Origin: Pleurocapsa sp. MO_226.B13
Lineage (GTDB): Bacteria > Cyanobacteriota > Cyanobacteriia > Cyanobacteriales > Xenococcaceae
NCBI GenBank assembly: GCA_030064795.1
Contig: JASJEI010000275.1
Location: forward strand, 1-26,961
Reading direction: 5' to 3'
Length of the DNA stretch: 26,961 nucleotides
The notes under the pieces were generated by a model that made no database searches, was not told the DNA's origin, and was given only the letters and a program-made list of their open reading frames with translations. This document shows, piece after piece, positions 1 to 9,247 of the stretch (its first letter is position 1; each line of letters begins with the position of its first letter). The position numbers and the translations under genes are program-made.

Positions 1-4
1 CAAT

Positions 5-141
5 TATTTACACGACTTGGAGGGTTAGCATTCTTAAGCATGGCTGAAACAACGTAATTCTGTTAAAACAGTACTTATGTTCGATCTCTAGAGTCCTTAA
101 TTTGCAAAGATTTCAGAGAAACCTTCCAAGTCGTGTATTTA
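5..141. mobile_element. MITE-like non-autonomous element, about 125 bp
   Basis: Terminal inverted repeats of 16 bp lie at 11-26 (CACGACTTGGAGGGTT) and 120-135, with one mismatch. They are flanked on both sides by the direct repeat TATTTA (5-10 and 136-141), which looks like a target-site duplication. If the innermost TA of each flank is counted as the duplication, the ends would fit an IS630/mariner-type TA target instead. The 93-bp interior has no open reading frame, so any mobility would depend on a transposase elsewhere. The inference rests on structure only; other genomic copies would be needed to prove it. Confidence 0.6.
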
Positions 142-191
142 CGTCTTTTTACTGAGAGCTTACATGAAATTCAAGATTTATATACGAGTCG

Positions 192-238
192 ATCGTTAGT
201 AGCATCGTTAGTAGCGATGTAGTATGCTACGTCTCTAC
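192..238. repeat. 12-bp tandem repeat merging into an imperfect palindrome
   Basis: ATCGTTAGTAGC occurs twice in tandem (192-203 and 204-215). The second copy runs into an inverted repeat, GTAGCGATGTAG (211-222) against CTACGTCTCTAC (227-238), 10 of 12 positions paired around a 4-nt loop. The right arm has the same sequence as the right arm of the palindrome at 26624-26651, so both appear to belong to one dispersed repeat family. The rest of 142-326 shows no gene. Confidence 0.6.
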
Positions 239-326
239 ACTAAATTTGTTGAAAAATTGCATAGGTAAATTTGGCTGGGATTTATTAAACATCAACAGAT
301 AAATAAACAACAAAATCAAATAAATC

Positions 327-521
327 ATGCAGTTAACCTATCGTGGCATAACTTATCAAGCTTCTAACCTTTCGCTGCCGAATTCTTCCGCTCGGACTGG
401 TAAATACAGGGGACAGACAGTCAATATTAATTCTACAGTTCGGCTCTCGCGCAAGACTTTGGTCGCCTTTAAGTATCGAGGAGTTGATTATATTCAGTAT
501 ACAGGCGATCGCTATCTTTGA
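327..521 (+). CDS. DUF4278 family small protein
   Basis: This 64-residue protein opens with MQLTYRGITYQ, the hallmark start of the DUF4278 family, which is common and often multi-copy in cyanobacteria. A second YRG-x-x-Y motif lies near the C-terminus (YRGVDYIQY), so the chain has two similar halves around a Ser/Arg-rich middle. It has no signal peptide or membrane segment and should be cytoplasmic. The function of the family is not known. It is followed 108 bp downstream by another very short gene on the same strand (630-785). The start is the only ATG that gives the family N-terminus. Confidence 0.85.
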   Translation: MQLTYRGITYQASNLSLPNSSARTGKYRGQTVNINSTVRLSRKTLVAFKYRGVDYIQYTGDRYL

Positions 522-629
522 CAGATTGTAAACTTTTCTGCTATTTAACCTGCCGAACTTGAAAAAAAAGCATAAGTAAAAGTCAATGCATCTATTAAAA
601 ACTAGAACTAAAATTCAGGAGATTGAATT

Positions 630-785
630 ATGCAATTAAGCACACCCACTGAAACTTACCAACAATCATTAACGCAGAATAAATTTCCTCAAGCGGAAAT
701 AATTGACATCAACAAAAAACGGCAATTAGTAGCACGTTGGAAAAAAGTTGATGGCAAGCTAGTCTGTCAATGGACTACCGTGTAA
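630..785 (+). CDS. Small conserved-type hypothetical protein, 51 aa
   Basis: A 51-codon frame runs from ATG at 630 to TAA at 783-785, preceded by a good ribosome-binding site (AGGAGA at 618-623, 6 nt before the start). The product begins MQLSTPTETYQQSL and ends in a basic and aromatic stretch (ARWKKVDGKLVCQWTTV). It has no membrane segment or cysteine cluster. The C-terminal pattern resembles short unnamed cyanobacterial proteins that I recall, but I cannot assign a family. It lies in the same orientation as the DUF4278 gene and may be co-transcribed with it. The strong ribosome-binding site is the main reason for calling it a real gene. Confidence 0.6.
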   Translation: MQLSTPTETYQQSLTQNKFPQAEIIDINKKRQLVARWKKVDGKLVCQWTTV

Positions 786-897
786 ACTACTCGTCCCGTT
801 ACCCGCTCTCAAAAATTAATCAGAGACTTAGTTGGAAATCATAAATAGAGAGCTATGAGATCGAGGATTTTAGAGGATTACTTTTAATTTTATAGTT

Positions 898-2589
898 TTA
901 AATTAGTTTTAAAAACTCTCGTGCTTTACTAACCACCTCTGCCAACGAGCCAGATTTAAAAGGGGAAACTAAATTAGCCGAACTTACCAAGGCTTGAAAT
1001 GGTGCTTTACCCCCACGCTGACAAAGAGCAATATATTCACTCAAAGCCGACTCAAAATCAACTTCCGCTTTGACCCAAAACTGCATCGCACAGCATAAAG
1101 CCAGGGTGTAATCGATGTAATAAAAAGGATAACAGTAAATGTGTTGTTTTTCTTGCCACAAACCTCCTTGGGCGGGATAGGCTAAGTCGTCATAATCTCT
1201 CCAGGGTAGATAACGTGCTTCCATTTGTTGCCACATTTGGTTTCTCTCTTGAGGTGTGGCTTCGGGGTTGGCATAAACTAGATGTTGAAAATGATCTACA
1301 GCGCAACCATAGGGTAAAAACAAGATCGATTCTGCTAGATGGATTTCCCGAAAACGGTCTGCGTCCTCACCAAAAAACTTATCCATCTGCGACCAAGTGA
1401 GAAATTCCAAACTCATCGAATGAATTTCACAAGATTCTAAAGTGGGCCAAAGATAATCAATCAATGGTAAATCGCGACTCTGCCAAGCTTGGAAAGCATG
1501 ACCCATTTCGTGAGTAAACACCTCGACATCGCCTTTTGTACCGTTAAAGTTGGCAAAGATATAGGGGACTCCTGCGGTGGGGAAACTAGTACAGAAACCA
1601 CCGCCAGCCTTACCCTTGCGGGTTTTGAGATCGATGAAGTCTCCTTTAACCATCATCTCAAAGAAACTGCCTAACTCTGGGTGCATGGCATCAAACATCT
1701 GCTGTGCTTGCTGAAGCATCCAGTCATGGTCGCCTTGGGGTTGGGGATTTCCTTGCAAGTCGAATACTGCTTCATCCCAAAACTTAACCTTGTCTAAGTT
1801 GAGTTTTTCGGCTTTTTTAGCGATAATTTTCTGGGCTAGAGGTACTACTTTATCTACTACTTCATCGCGGTAATTGGCTACATCTGCTTCGGTATAGTCA
1901 ATGCGCTGCATTCGCTTGTAGCCCAAACCAATATAATTCTCATAACCGAGCTTTCGCGCCATAATGTGACGTAACTTAACCAGGCGATCGTAGATACTAT
2001 CTAACTTGGATTGATGTTGACTAAAAAAATTCCAGCGTGCCTTTTCCGCTCGATCACGAGTATTGCGATCGCTATCCTGGGTATACTTGCGAATTCCCGC
2101 TAAATTTACCGTTTCTCCCTGGAATTCAATCGATGCCGAGGCTAGTAACTGGACATATTGATTGACCAACTTGGACTCTTGAACTAAATCCTCTTCGATC
2201 GCCGACTCAAAGGTAGTAACATCTGCCGACCACAAACTAAAAGCCTGTTCTCCTAAAATAGATTCATATTCTGCCCGATCTGGGCTGTCTAGTAACCGTC
2301 GCTTCATCGCTATAGCCAGCGCGGTTAGTTTTGGCTGTAATTCATCGCTATATTCTTGAGCCTGTTTATACTCCTCGTTAGTTGTATCTTGACTAAAATG
2401 TAAGGAAGTTATCGCACTCCAACTATCGAGACGACGACGTAAGTCTTCCCATTGCTCTAACGCCTCCTGTTTCTCTGCTTTAGTTCGCGCTCGATCCAAA
2501 GCATCATTAATCTCTTGATACTCTGCCGTAACTTGTTCGAGGGTAGGGGTTGCTACTTTAATGTCGGCAAAATTAATCGTTTGGCTCAT
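898..2589 (-). CDS. M3 family oligoendopeptidase (PepF-like)
   Basis: This is a zinc metallopeptidase that degrades short peptides in the cytoplasm. In the 566-residue open frame that begins with GTG at 2598, the zinc motif HEMGH lies at residues 363-367 (His363 and His367 as ligands, Glu364 as catalytic base). The third ligand is probably Glu391, about 27 residues later, as is usual in family M3. The conserved Gly-rich substrate segment AGGGFCTSF precedes the motif. Helical N-terminal residues 20-320 match the domain that covers the active-site cleft in oligoendopeptidase F relatives. I prefer the ATG at 2589 (563 aa) over the GTG three codons upstream; neither has a clear Shine-Dalgarno sequence. 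The gene is divergent from the AlkA-like gene and convergent with the small genes to its left. Confidence 0.9.
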   Translation of the reverse strand: MSQTINFADIKVATPTLEQVTAEYQEINDALDRARTKAEKQEALEQWEDLRRRLDSWSAITSLHFSQDTTNEEYKQAQEYSDELQPKLTALAIAMKRRLLDSPDRAEYESILGEQAFSLWSADVTTFESAIEEDLVQESKLVNQYVQLLASASIEFQGETVNLAGIRKYTQDSDRNTRDRAEKARWNFFSQHQSKLDSIYDRLVKLRHIMARKLGYENYIGLGYKRMQRIDYTEADVANYRDEVVDKVVPLAQKIIAKKAEKLNLDKVKFWDEAVFDLQGNPQPQGDHDWMLQQAQQMFDAMHPELGSFFEMMVKGDFIDLKTRKGKAGGGFCTSFPTAGVPYIFANFNGTKGDVEVFTHEMGHAFQAWQSRDLPLIDYLWPTLESCEIHSMSLEFLTWSQMDKFFGEDADRFREIHLAESILFLPYGCAVDHFQHLVYANPEATPQERNQMWQQMEARYLPWRDYDDLAYPAQGGLWQEKQHIYCYPFYYIDYTLALCCAMQFWVKAEVDFESALSEYIALCQRGGKAPFQALVSSANLVSPFKSGSLAEVVSKAREFLKLI

Positions 2590-2598
2590 GAGCGACAC

Positions 2599-2916
2599 GG
2601 AGAGATAATTACATTTAAAATTTTAACGAAATTTGGTATTTGAACAATACTCGACTATCATTCCAATTTACCTCTAAGACAAAATCACTTATACCTACTC
2701 TCTATGACAATGCGCTCTTCTCAAATTTAACTTCTTCGCGTCTCTGTGCGGACAATTTAAACTTTTGAGGTTCCCTCAAAAGTCATGTCCTTGCCTTTGC
2801 GTGAGATCTAAATTCAAAATACTAAGTGCAACTTCAAGGAAAAATAGTATTAAAAGTTAATAGCCACAAATCAAATCGCTTTGTACTCTATTACTTTAAA
2901 TTAACAATACTAAAAA
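2599..2916. other. Divergent intergenic region with a 10-bp hairpin
   Basis: No gene is seen in these 318 bases between the divergent peptidase and glycosylase genes, so promoters for both must lie here. A perfect hairpin, ACTTTTGAGG (2761-2770), loop TTC, CCTCAAAAGT (2774-2783), stands near the middle. It has no T-run and could be a repeat or an operator; I cannot decide which. Confidence 0.5.
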
Positions 2917-3534
2917 ATGAATCGAATATCTTTTAATGCAGCAATACAAGAATTAATCAAACGCGATCGCGATTTGGCTGCGGTTGTCGCTAGGTTAGGA
3001 TCTCCTCCGCAATGGCAAAGAAAGCCTGGATTTCCTACTTTGATTCAAATTATCCTCGAACAACAGGTGTCTTTGGCTTCTGCTAAAGTTACTTTTGAGC
3101 GTCTTAACAATGCAGTAACAGAATTAACGCCAGCCAGTTTTCTCAGTCTAGACGATGCTGAATTAAAAGCAGTCGGGTTTAGTCGGCAAAAAACTCGTTA
3201 CGGTCGAGAATTATCTCTAGCTATAGTCGATCGCCGTTTGGATTTAGATAGTTTAGAAAAGCTCAATGATGCTGAAGTTAGAAAGCAATTAATTCAAATC
3301 AAAGGTATTGGTGACTGGACTGTCGATATGTACCTGATGATGGCATTGCAACGTCAAGATATATTTCCTAGCAAAGACTTAGCAGTAGTTATCGCCACCA
3401 AAGAACTCAAAAAACTATCAACTCGCCCCAAAAAAACCGAATTAGAGACTATTGCAACACAATGGCAACCCTACAGAGCGATCGCTACTCAAATTCTCTG
3501 GCACTATTATCTTAATAGGAAGCAGGGGAGATAG
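2917..3534 (+). CDS. DNA-3-methyladenine glycosylase II family (AlkA-like, HhH-GPD)
   Basis: This enzyme excises alkylated bases from DNA as the first step of base excision repair. The 205-residue chain has the HhH-GPD fold: a helix-hairpin-helix with KGIGDWT (residues 129-135) that binds the DNA backbone, followed by the catalytic aspartate (Asp154 in PSKD, aligned by motif with the active-site Asp of AlkA). An EQQVS motif at 49-53 is typical of the family. It is shorter than E. coli AlkA (282 residues) because it lacks the N-terminal beta domain, as do many bacterial relatives. The last codons overlap a G-rich tract that continues past the stop. It is alone on its side of a divergent region. 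Confidence 0.88.
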   Translation: MNRISFNAAIQELIKRDRDLAAVVARLGSPPQWQRKPGFPTLIQIILEQQVSLASAKVTFERLNNAVTELTPASFLSLDDAELKAVGFSRQKTRYGRELSLAIVDRRLDLDSLEKLNDAEVRKQLIQIKGIGDWTVDMYLMMALQRQDIFPSKDLAVVIATKELKKLSTRPKKTELETIATQWQPYRAIATQILWHYYLNRKQGR

Positions 3535-3553
3535 GGAGATAGGGGAGATGGGG
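3525..3553 (+). other. Potential G-quadruplex across the alkA-like stop codon
   Basis: Four runs of three or four G (3525-3528, 3534-3536, 3542-3545, 3550-3553) are separated by loops of 4 to 5 nt, which satisfies the usual G3+N1-7 rule. The run includes the TAG stop at 3532-3534. The unit GGGGAGATA recurs in looser form near 9004-9029, after the next kinase gene, so it may belong to a repeat family. Quadruplex formation is inferred, not shown. Confidence 0.5.
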
Positions 3554-3857
3554 AAGATATTGTATCGCATTAATTTTATATTTCATTAAAATTCTCAATC
3601 TAAAAATAGACTTGAGAAATTGGATTTGCTCTTATATTTCTTTAATAATAGAAGTGATAAACATTATCATAAGTATTAGAAAAAAATATCCAGCTTTAGT
3701 AAGATAAAAATAACCATTACTAGTTATAAAATGATCGTTAAATTTATTTATGGTAGGTAACACCCTTATAAAGCTGATACAAAGACTCAGATTACTACTT
3801 TTCTGCGTTTTGATTGAGAACTAGAATTAGTGTTTTGAGAACAATTCAACTACTCAA
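3535..3857. other. Gene-free AT-rich leader of the kinase/clock gene block
   Basis: Apart from the G-rich tract at its left end, this 323-bp stretch contains no open frame with coding character and no clear hairpin terminator. It presumably carries the promoter for the hybrid kinase at 3858, but I could not identify -10 or -35 elements with confidence. Confidence 0.4.
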
Positions 3858-6152
3858 ATGAATAAAAAAGTTGATAGTAACAGCATTCTACAATCTATTC
3901 TCAAAGATACTAATGATATAGTCTTTGTTAAAGATCTTGAGGGACGCTATGTAATTGCCAATCAAGCTGCTGCCGACTTTCTTGGCGTTAAGGTAGAAGC
4001 AATGTTGGAGCGAGATGATACTCAATTGTTTGCACCCGAAATTGCTCAATCGATTATGCAGGCAGACCGACAAATTATCACTGAAGAAAAATCTTTATCT
4101 TACGAAGAAGAGATCTTCAATGGAGAACAAGTCCGTTCTTTATTGACCAGTAAATATCCTTGGCAGGACGAGACAGGAAATATTTTAGGAGTCATTGGCA
4201 TCTCTAAGGACATTACCACTTTAAAAGAGTCTCAACAAAAAGTACGAGAACAGGAACAATTATTACGCTTGGCACTCAAAAGTGCTAATGCGGGTTCGTG
4301 GGACTGGAAAATCGATACAGGAGAAATTGTTTGGTCGCCAGAAAATTACGAGCTATACGGACTCGACCCCAAACAAAGTAAAATACAATATCAAGACTGG
4401 GAAAATAAACTGCATCCAGAAGATCGAGAACGAGTCAAACGCGAAGTACAACAAGTCTTATCGGGCCAAATACCCGAATTAAACTTAGAATTTCGGATTA
4501 TTCATCCTCAGCGTGGAGTCCGCTGGATTTGGGGACTGGGTAATGTCACCCTGGATGATAATAACCGACCGATTAGATTAAGTGGCATTAATCTCGATAT
4601 CAGCGATCGCCAAAATGCCGAAGCAATCATTCGGCAAAGAGAACGGGAGCTTGAATTAATTACCGAAGTAATTCCCCAGCAGATTTGGACGGCATTACCC
4701 GACGGTAAAATAGACTATGTCAATCAACGCTGGCAAGATTATACGGGGCTATCTTTAGAACAAATTCAAGAGCGCAGTTGGGAAACAATCGTACATCCTG
4801 AAGATTTAGCTGTGGTTAACCACAATTGGACTGAGGCGATTAGATTGCAGAGTAATTACAATGTTAAGGCGCGATTGCGGGGCAAAGACGGCTCATATTG
4901 CTGGTTTTTGTGTCGAGCTAGACCTTTACGCAACGGTCGAGGAGTAATTACAAAATGGTATGGCACTAATACTAGTATTACCCGAATTGTCGAACTAGAA
5001 TCAAAACTAAGGCAACAAGCAGAAGATTTAATTCGCGCCAACCAGTTAAAAGATGAGTTTTTGGCGATTGTTTCTCACGAACTGCGCACCCCCCTAAATC
5101 CGATTTTGGGCTGGTCACAATTACTGGCAACAGGCAAACTCGATTCCGAAAAAACCTCACTAGGAATCGACATCATTCAACGCAATGCTAAATTGCAGAT
5201 ACAACTAGTTGACGATCTGTTAGATGTATCCAGGATTTTGCGCGGGAAACTAGAACTTAAAAAAGTTCCTCTGGACTTAGAACCAATCGTCAGATCGGCA
5301 TTAACTACAGTTGAGTTATCAGCCCAAGCCAAATCAATCCAGATCCAAACTCAATTTGAACCGAATATCGGTCAAGTTTTAGGAGATGCAGGTCGTTTGC
5401 AGCAAATAGTCTGGAATTTGCTTACCAACGCGATTAAGTTCACCCCCCAAAGAGGGCAAATAATAGTAACATTAAAACATCTTGACTCTGACGCTCTGAT
5501 TGAGGTTAAAGATACGGGAGAAGGCATTGAGCCAGAATTTCTCCCTTATGTATTCGATCGCTTTCGCCAGGCTCAAAGTGGCAGTACCCGAGTGTTTGGC
5601 GGATTGGGTTTGGGTTTGGCTATTGTCCGTTATTTAACCGAACTACATGGAGGAACTGTGGAAGCTGATAGTCCAGGAGAAGGTCAAGGAGCTACTTTTA
5701 GCGTCAAATTACCACTTATAAATACACCAACAACCAAACGAATCGATCGCCCGCCAATTAATCAATCTGTAATCCCCAATCGTTTTAGCGGTCTGAAAAT
5801 TCTGGTAGTGGATGATGAAGTAGACTCGCTGGATATACTAACCTTGATTTTAGAACAAGAAGGGGCTACCGTAACGCCTGTAGCTTCAGCACCAGATGCT
5901 TTAGTAGCTTTTAAAAAATCAACTTTTGATTTGATCGTCAGCGATGTTGGTATGCCTCAGTTTGACGGTTATATTCTGATGACTAAAATCCGTCAGTTGC
6001 CCCAAGGAGAAAATATACCAGCGATCGCTTTGACGGCATATGCAGGGGACGTTAATCAGCAAAACTCTCTGGAGGCGGGGTTCGATCAACACCTTAATAA
6101 ACCGATTAATGTTCCAGAATTGATTGTTGCTATTGACTTGCTGCTCGATTAG
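3858..6152 (+). CDS. Hybrid sensor histidine kinase, PAS-PAS-PAS-HisKA-HATPase-REC
   Basis: This is a soluble 764-residue hybrid kinase. Three PAS domains occupy about 10-125, 135-255 and 262-385. HisKA follows with the phospho-accepting His407 in SHELRTPLNP. The ATPase domain has the N-box Asn524 (LLTNAIKFTP), a DTGEGI G1 box (552-557) and GGLGLGLAI (581-589). A C-terminal receiver has Asp652/Asp653, phospho-acceptor Asp696 (SDVGMP) and Lys748. There are no membrane segments, so the PAS domains should sense cytoplasmic signals such as redox, light or small ligands; the ligand cannot be read from sequence. It is the first of six co-oriented genes leading into kaiA3/B3/C3, and its kinase-receiver half is closely similar to that of the protein at 12389-14332. 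Confidence 0.92.
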   Translation: MNKKVDSNSILQSILKDTNDIVFVKDLEGRYVIANQAAADFLGVKVEAMLERDDTQLFAPEIAQSIMQADRQIITEEKSLSYEEEIFNGEQVRSLLTSKYPWQDETGNILGVIGISKDITTLKESQQKVREQEQLLRLALKSANAGSWDWKIDTGEIVWSPENYELYGLDPKQSKIQYQDWENKLHPEDRERVKREVQQVLSGQIPELNLEFRIIHPQRGVRWIWGLGNVTLDDNNRPIRLSGINLDISDRQNAEAIIRQRERELELITEVIPQQIWTALPDGKIDYVNQRWQDYTGLSLEQIQERSWETIVHPEDLAVVNHNWTEAIRLQSNYNVKARLRGKDGSYCWFLCRARPLRNGRGVITKWYGTNTSITRIVELESKLRQQAEDLIRANQLKDEFLAIVSHELRTPLNPILGWSQLLATGKLDSEKTSLGIDIIQRNAKLQIQLVDDLLDVSRILRGKLELKKVPLDLEPIVRSALTTVELSAQAKSIQIQTQFEPNIGQVLGDAGRLQQIVWNLLTNAIKFTPQRGQIIVTLKHLDSDALIEVKDTGEGIEPEFLPYVFDRFRQAQSGSTRVFGGLGLGLAIVRYLTELHGGTVEADSPGEGQGATFSVKLPLINTPTTKRIDRPPINQSVIPNRFSGLKILVVDDEVDSLDILTLILEQEGATVTPVASAPDALVAFKKSTFDLIVSDVGMPQFDGYILMTKIRQLPQGENIPAIALTAYAGDVNQQNSLEAGFDQHLNKPINVPELIVAIDLLLD

Positions 6153-6215
6153 CGATCGATCGAGCTTCGCTAAATCTAAAATAATAGATCTACAACCGCT
6201 CTCTAGTGACATCCT

Positions 6216-8996
6216 ATGACCATCAATTCTGGTTCGGTAGAGCGAGCTAGTAAATCTAATTTCGTAAGCCGACTCCGCTTGGCATCAGTCATTTTTAGCA
6301 TTCTCGTTATCTGTCTGGGCTGTAGCGTTATTTTGGGTTGGCTGTTGGATCTGACTTTACTCAAAAGTATTGTTGCCCAACGAGTAACGATGAAAGTTAG
6401 TACCGCTCTTGGTTTGGTATTTGCTGGTAGTTCTTTGTTACTGTGGCATCAACGGCAAAAGAAACCAAGTTGGATTATCTCTATTGGCTTATATCTTCTC
6501 CCAATTGTGGCGATCGCCTTTAGTTTTATTACCTTAATTGAATATGGTTTTAATCTCGATCTCGGAACCAAGTGGCTTTCTTTCCCCGATCCAAGCGAGG
6601 CAATAGATGCGGTAGTCCAGGGCAGAATGTCGCCGACTACTGCCTTAAGCTTTTTATTATTAAATACCGCGATTTTATTTCTCATTCAAAAATACTATTT
6701 AACCGCTCAATTATTAATAATTTTTCTCCTCGCGACTGGTTTGAGCAGTCTGATTACCTACGTACATAATATACCTTCATTTTTTAGCCCGAATTCTTTA
6801 GTGGGGATGGCAATTCACACGGCAGTGGGCTTTATTTTGTTATTTTGCGCCTTTTTGGGTACTTGTGCCGAACGGGGTTGGATGAGAGTTGTCACCAGAG
6901 AGCAAGCTGGCGGGATGATGGCACGCTGGTTACTGCCTTTGGTGGTAGTTGTTCCTCCTATCTTAAGCGGTCTTTTTTGGTTTGGCTTTCGTGGTAAGAC
7001 TGGTTCGTTGCAACTAATTATTACCCTGAGAATTATCGTGGAGATGGCGATTTTTGGGGCAGTTATCTGGTGGATGGCGAGAAAATTAAACCAAAGCGAT
7101 CGCCAAAAACAACATTTGTTTGAGAATTTACTAGAAGCCGAAAGACGGTTTAGAGCTATTTTCGATCGCACTTTTCAGTTTATCGGCTTACTTACTCCCG
7201 ATGGGAGGTTGCTAGAAGTCAATCAGACGGCATTAGATTTTGCTGGAATTAATAAATCCGATCTAGTGGGTAAACCTTTTTGGGAAGCATATTGGGGGCA
7301 AATATCCCCTCACACTCAACAAGAATTACAAAATGCGATCGCTACGGCCAGAACGGGAGAATTTGTGCGCTATTTCGTCGAAGTCCGAGGCAAACAAGGA
7401 CAAGTAGTCACGATTGATTTTTCTTTGCGTCCGATTAAAAATGACACAGGAGAAGTTATCTTACTCATTCCCGAAGGTAGGGATATCAGCGAGCAAATCG
7501 AAGCAGAAAAGGCTCTGGAACAAAGTGAAGCCAGGTATCGAGCCATTGTCGAAGATCAGACTGAGTTTATCTGTCGCTATCGTGCAGATTCTACTATTTC
7601 CTTTGTCAATGAGGCTTACTGTCGTTACTTTGGTTTCGATAAAGAAAAGCTAATCGATCGCGCATTTACTCCTTTAGTTTACGATTCAGACCGCGAGCTA
7701 GTTGCGCGACAAATAAAGTCGATGAACCAAACTAATCCTACCGTAACTATTACCCATCGGGTGTGGGTAAACGGCAAAGTGCGTTGGAATCAATGGAATA
7801 ATCGAATCATTTTTGATGAAGCGGGAGAGATCGGCGAATATCAAGCTGTCGGACGAGATATTACCGCTCTCAAAGACATAGAAGCAAAACTGCGTCAAAG
7901 TGAGGAAAAATTTCGGCGAGCCTTTGAAGATGCTGCTACAGGAGAGGCATTAGTCGCCCCCGATGGTAGATTTATCCAGGTAAATCAAACCTTATGTGAA
8001 ATGGTTGGCTATAGCGAACCAGAGTTATTAAAGATGACTTTTCAGGAGATTACCCATCCCGACGATCTCGATCGCGATCTTAGCTATATTCGACAAATGC
8101 TAGCAGGGGAAATTCGCACCTATCAGATGGAAAAACGATATATACATTCCTCTGGCAATTTAGTTTGGGTTTTACTAAGCGTCTCGCTAGTAAGGGATGT
8201 TAATAATTTACCTTTATATTTTATCTCTCAAATTCAAGACATCAATCAACGCAAATACATTGAGGCTCAATTGCAAAATTTAGTTAAAAAACTAGAGCGC
8301 AGCAATCAAGAATTGGAAGAATTCGCTAGCGTTGCCTCCCACGATTTAATTTCTCCCCTACGCAAACAGCAGATATTTGTCGATTTGCTTCAACAAGATT
8401 ATGGTGCGGTTTTGGACGCAGAAGGCAGAGAATATTTAGAGCGCATGACTGGATTAAATTTGAGAATGGAGCGTCTAATCCGCAATTTATTAGCCTATGC
8501 TCGCGTAACGATCCACACCAAGCCTTTTGTCCCAATCCCTCTTAATGAAGTAATACAAGAGATTATTTTTGAGTTAGAGCCACAAATCCTTCGAGTGCAG
8601 GCTCAGATTAAGGTTGGTAAGCTACCAATAATTAAAGGCGATCGCTCGCAAATACGTCAACTTCTGCAAAATTTACTGCAAAATGCCCTGAAGTTTCATT
8701 CTCCCGAGCGAACCCCAGAAATCGAAATTTATTCCCCGTCTCCCGAGCAAAATCCAGCAGACAATAATTTTAGCCAAATTGTTATTGCCGATAACGGTAT
8801 TGGTTTTGAATCAACACAAAGCGAAAAAATCTTTACTCCATTTCATCGCTTACACGGCTACAGTAAGTACGAAGGTACGGGTTTGGGTTTGGCTATCTGT
8901 GAAAAAATTGTCAAACGCCATCAAGGTAAGATTATTGCCGAAAGTAAACCCCAACAGGGAGCGATGTTTACGATTTATTTACCTAGTAATGACTGA
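6216..8996 (+). CDS. Membrane-bound sensor histidine kinase with three PAS domains
   Basis: This 926-residue kinase has about eight hydrophobic segments in residues 22-290, followed by PAS domains at roughly 308-430, 436-555 and 562-685. A coiled linker (LERSNQELEEFASVASHD) leads to the phospho-accepting His709, in the HisKA form seen in phytochrome-like cyanobacterial kinases. The ATPase domain has N-box Asn823 (LLQNALKFHSP), ADNGIGF and EGTGLGLAI. There is no receiver domain, so phosphate must pass to a separate regulator. The next gene, 251 bp downstream on the same strand, encodes a protein with a complete receiver joined to a KaiA-like domain and is the obvious candidate partner. The gap from the preceding hybrid kinase is 63 bp, which suggests co-transcription. 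The ligand of the membrane domain is unknown. Confidence 0.9.
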   Translation: MTINSGSVERASKSNFVSRLRLASVIFSILVICLGCSVILGWLLDLTLLKSIVAQRVTMKVSTALGLVFAGSSLLLWHQRQKKPSWIISIGLYLLPIVAIAFSFITLIEYGFNLDLGTKWLSFPDPSEAIDAVVQGRMSPTTALSFLLLNTAILFLIQKYYLTAQLLIIFLLATGLSSLITYVHNIPSFFSPNSLVGMAIHTAVGFILLFCAFLGTCAERGWMRVVTREQAGGMMARWLLPLVVVVPPILSGLFWFGFRGKTGSLQLIITLRIIVEMAIFGAVIWWMARKLNQSDRQKQHLFENLLEAERRFRAIFDRTFQFIGLLTPDGRLLEVNQTALDFAGINKSDLVGKPFWEAYWGQISPHTQQELQNAIATARTGEFVRYFVEVRGKQGQVVTIDFSLRPIKNDTGEVILLIPEGRDISEQIEAEKALEQSEARYRAIVEDQTEFICRYRADSTISFVNEAYCRYFGFDKEKLIDRAFTPLVYDSDRELVARQIKSMNQTNPTVTITHRVWVNGKVRWNQWNNRIIFDEAGEIGEYQAVGRDITALKDIEAKLRQSEEKFRRAFEDAATGEALVAPDGRFIQVNQTLCEMVGYSEPELLKMTFQEITHPDDLDRDLSYIRQMLAGEIRTYQMEKRYIHSSGNLVWVLLSVSLVRDVNNLPLYFISQIQDINQRKYIEAQLQNLVKKLERSNQELEEFASVASHDLISPLRKQQIFVDLLQQDYGAVLDAEGREYLERMTGLNLRMERLIRNLLAYARVTIHTKPFVPIPLNEVIQEIIFELEPQILRVQAQIKVGKLPIIKGDRSQIRQLLQNLLQNALKFHSPERTPEIEIYSPSPEQNPADNNFSQIVIADNGIGFESTQSEKIFTPFHRLHGYSKYEGTGLGLAICEKIVKRHQGKIIAESKPQQGAMFTIYLPSND

Positions 8997-9247
8997 GGAG
9001 TAAGGGAGATGGGGGAGATAAAGAAGGGGCCGAATTCCGAACTAATAAAGCGCGATCTTTCCTTGGTCAGATGTAGTATTAATAATTCAATTTATATTAT
9101 TAAAGTAGATCTATCTATTTGTGAGAAGATGTGCAAAGCTTTGTAAGTTTTTTTGATGTCAAACATTTACCGCATTCTTAGGTAAAAAAATTATCACTCG
9201 CAATTTTTAATTCCCAATTTTTAACTCAAGTTGTTTACAAGTTTCCC

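Noticed and set aside
9004..9029. Second G-quadruplex after the membrane kinase gene
   Set aside because: Only three strong G-runs are present and one loop is longer than 7 nt.
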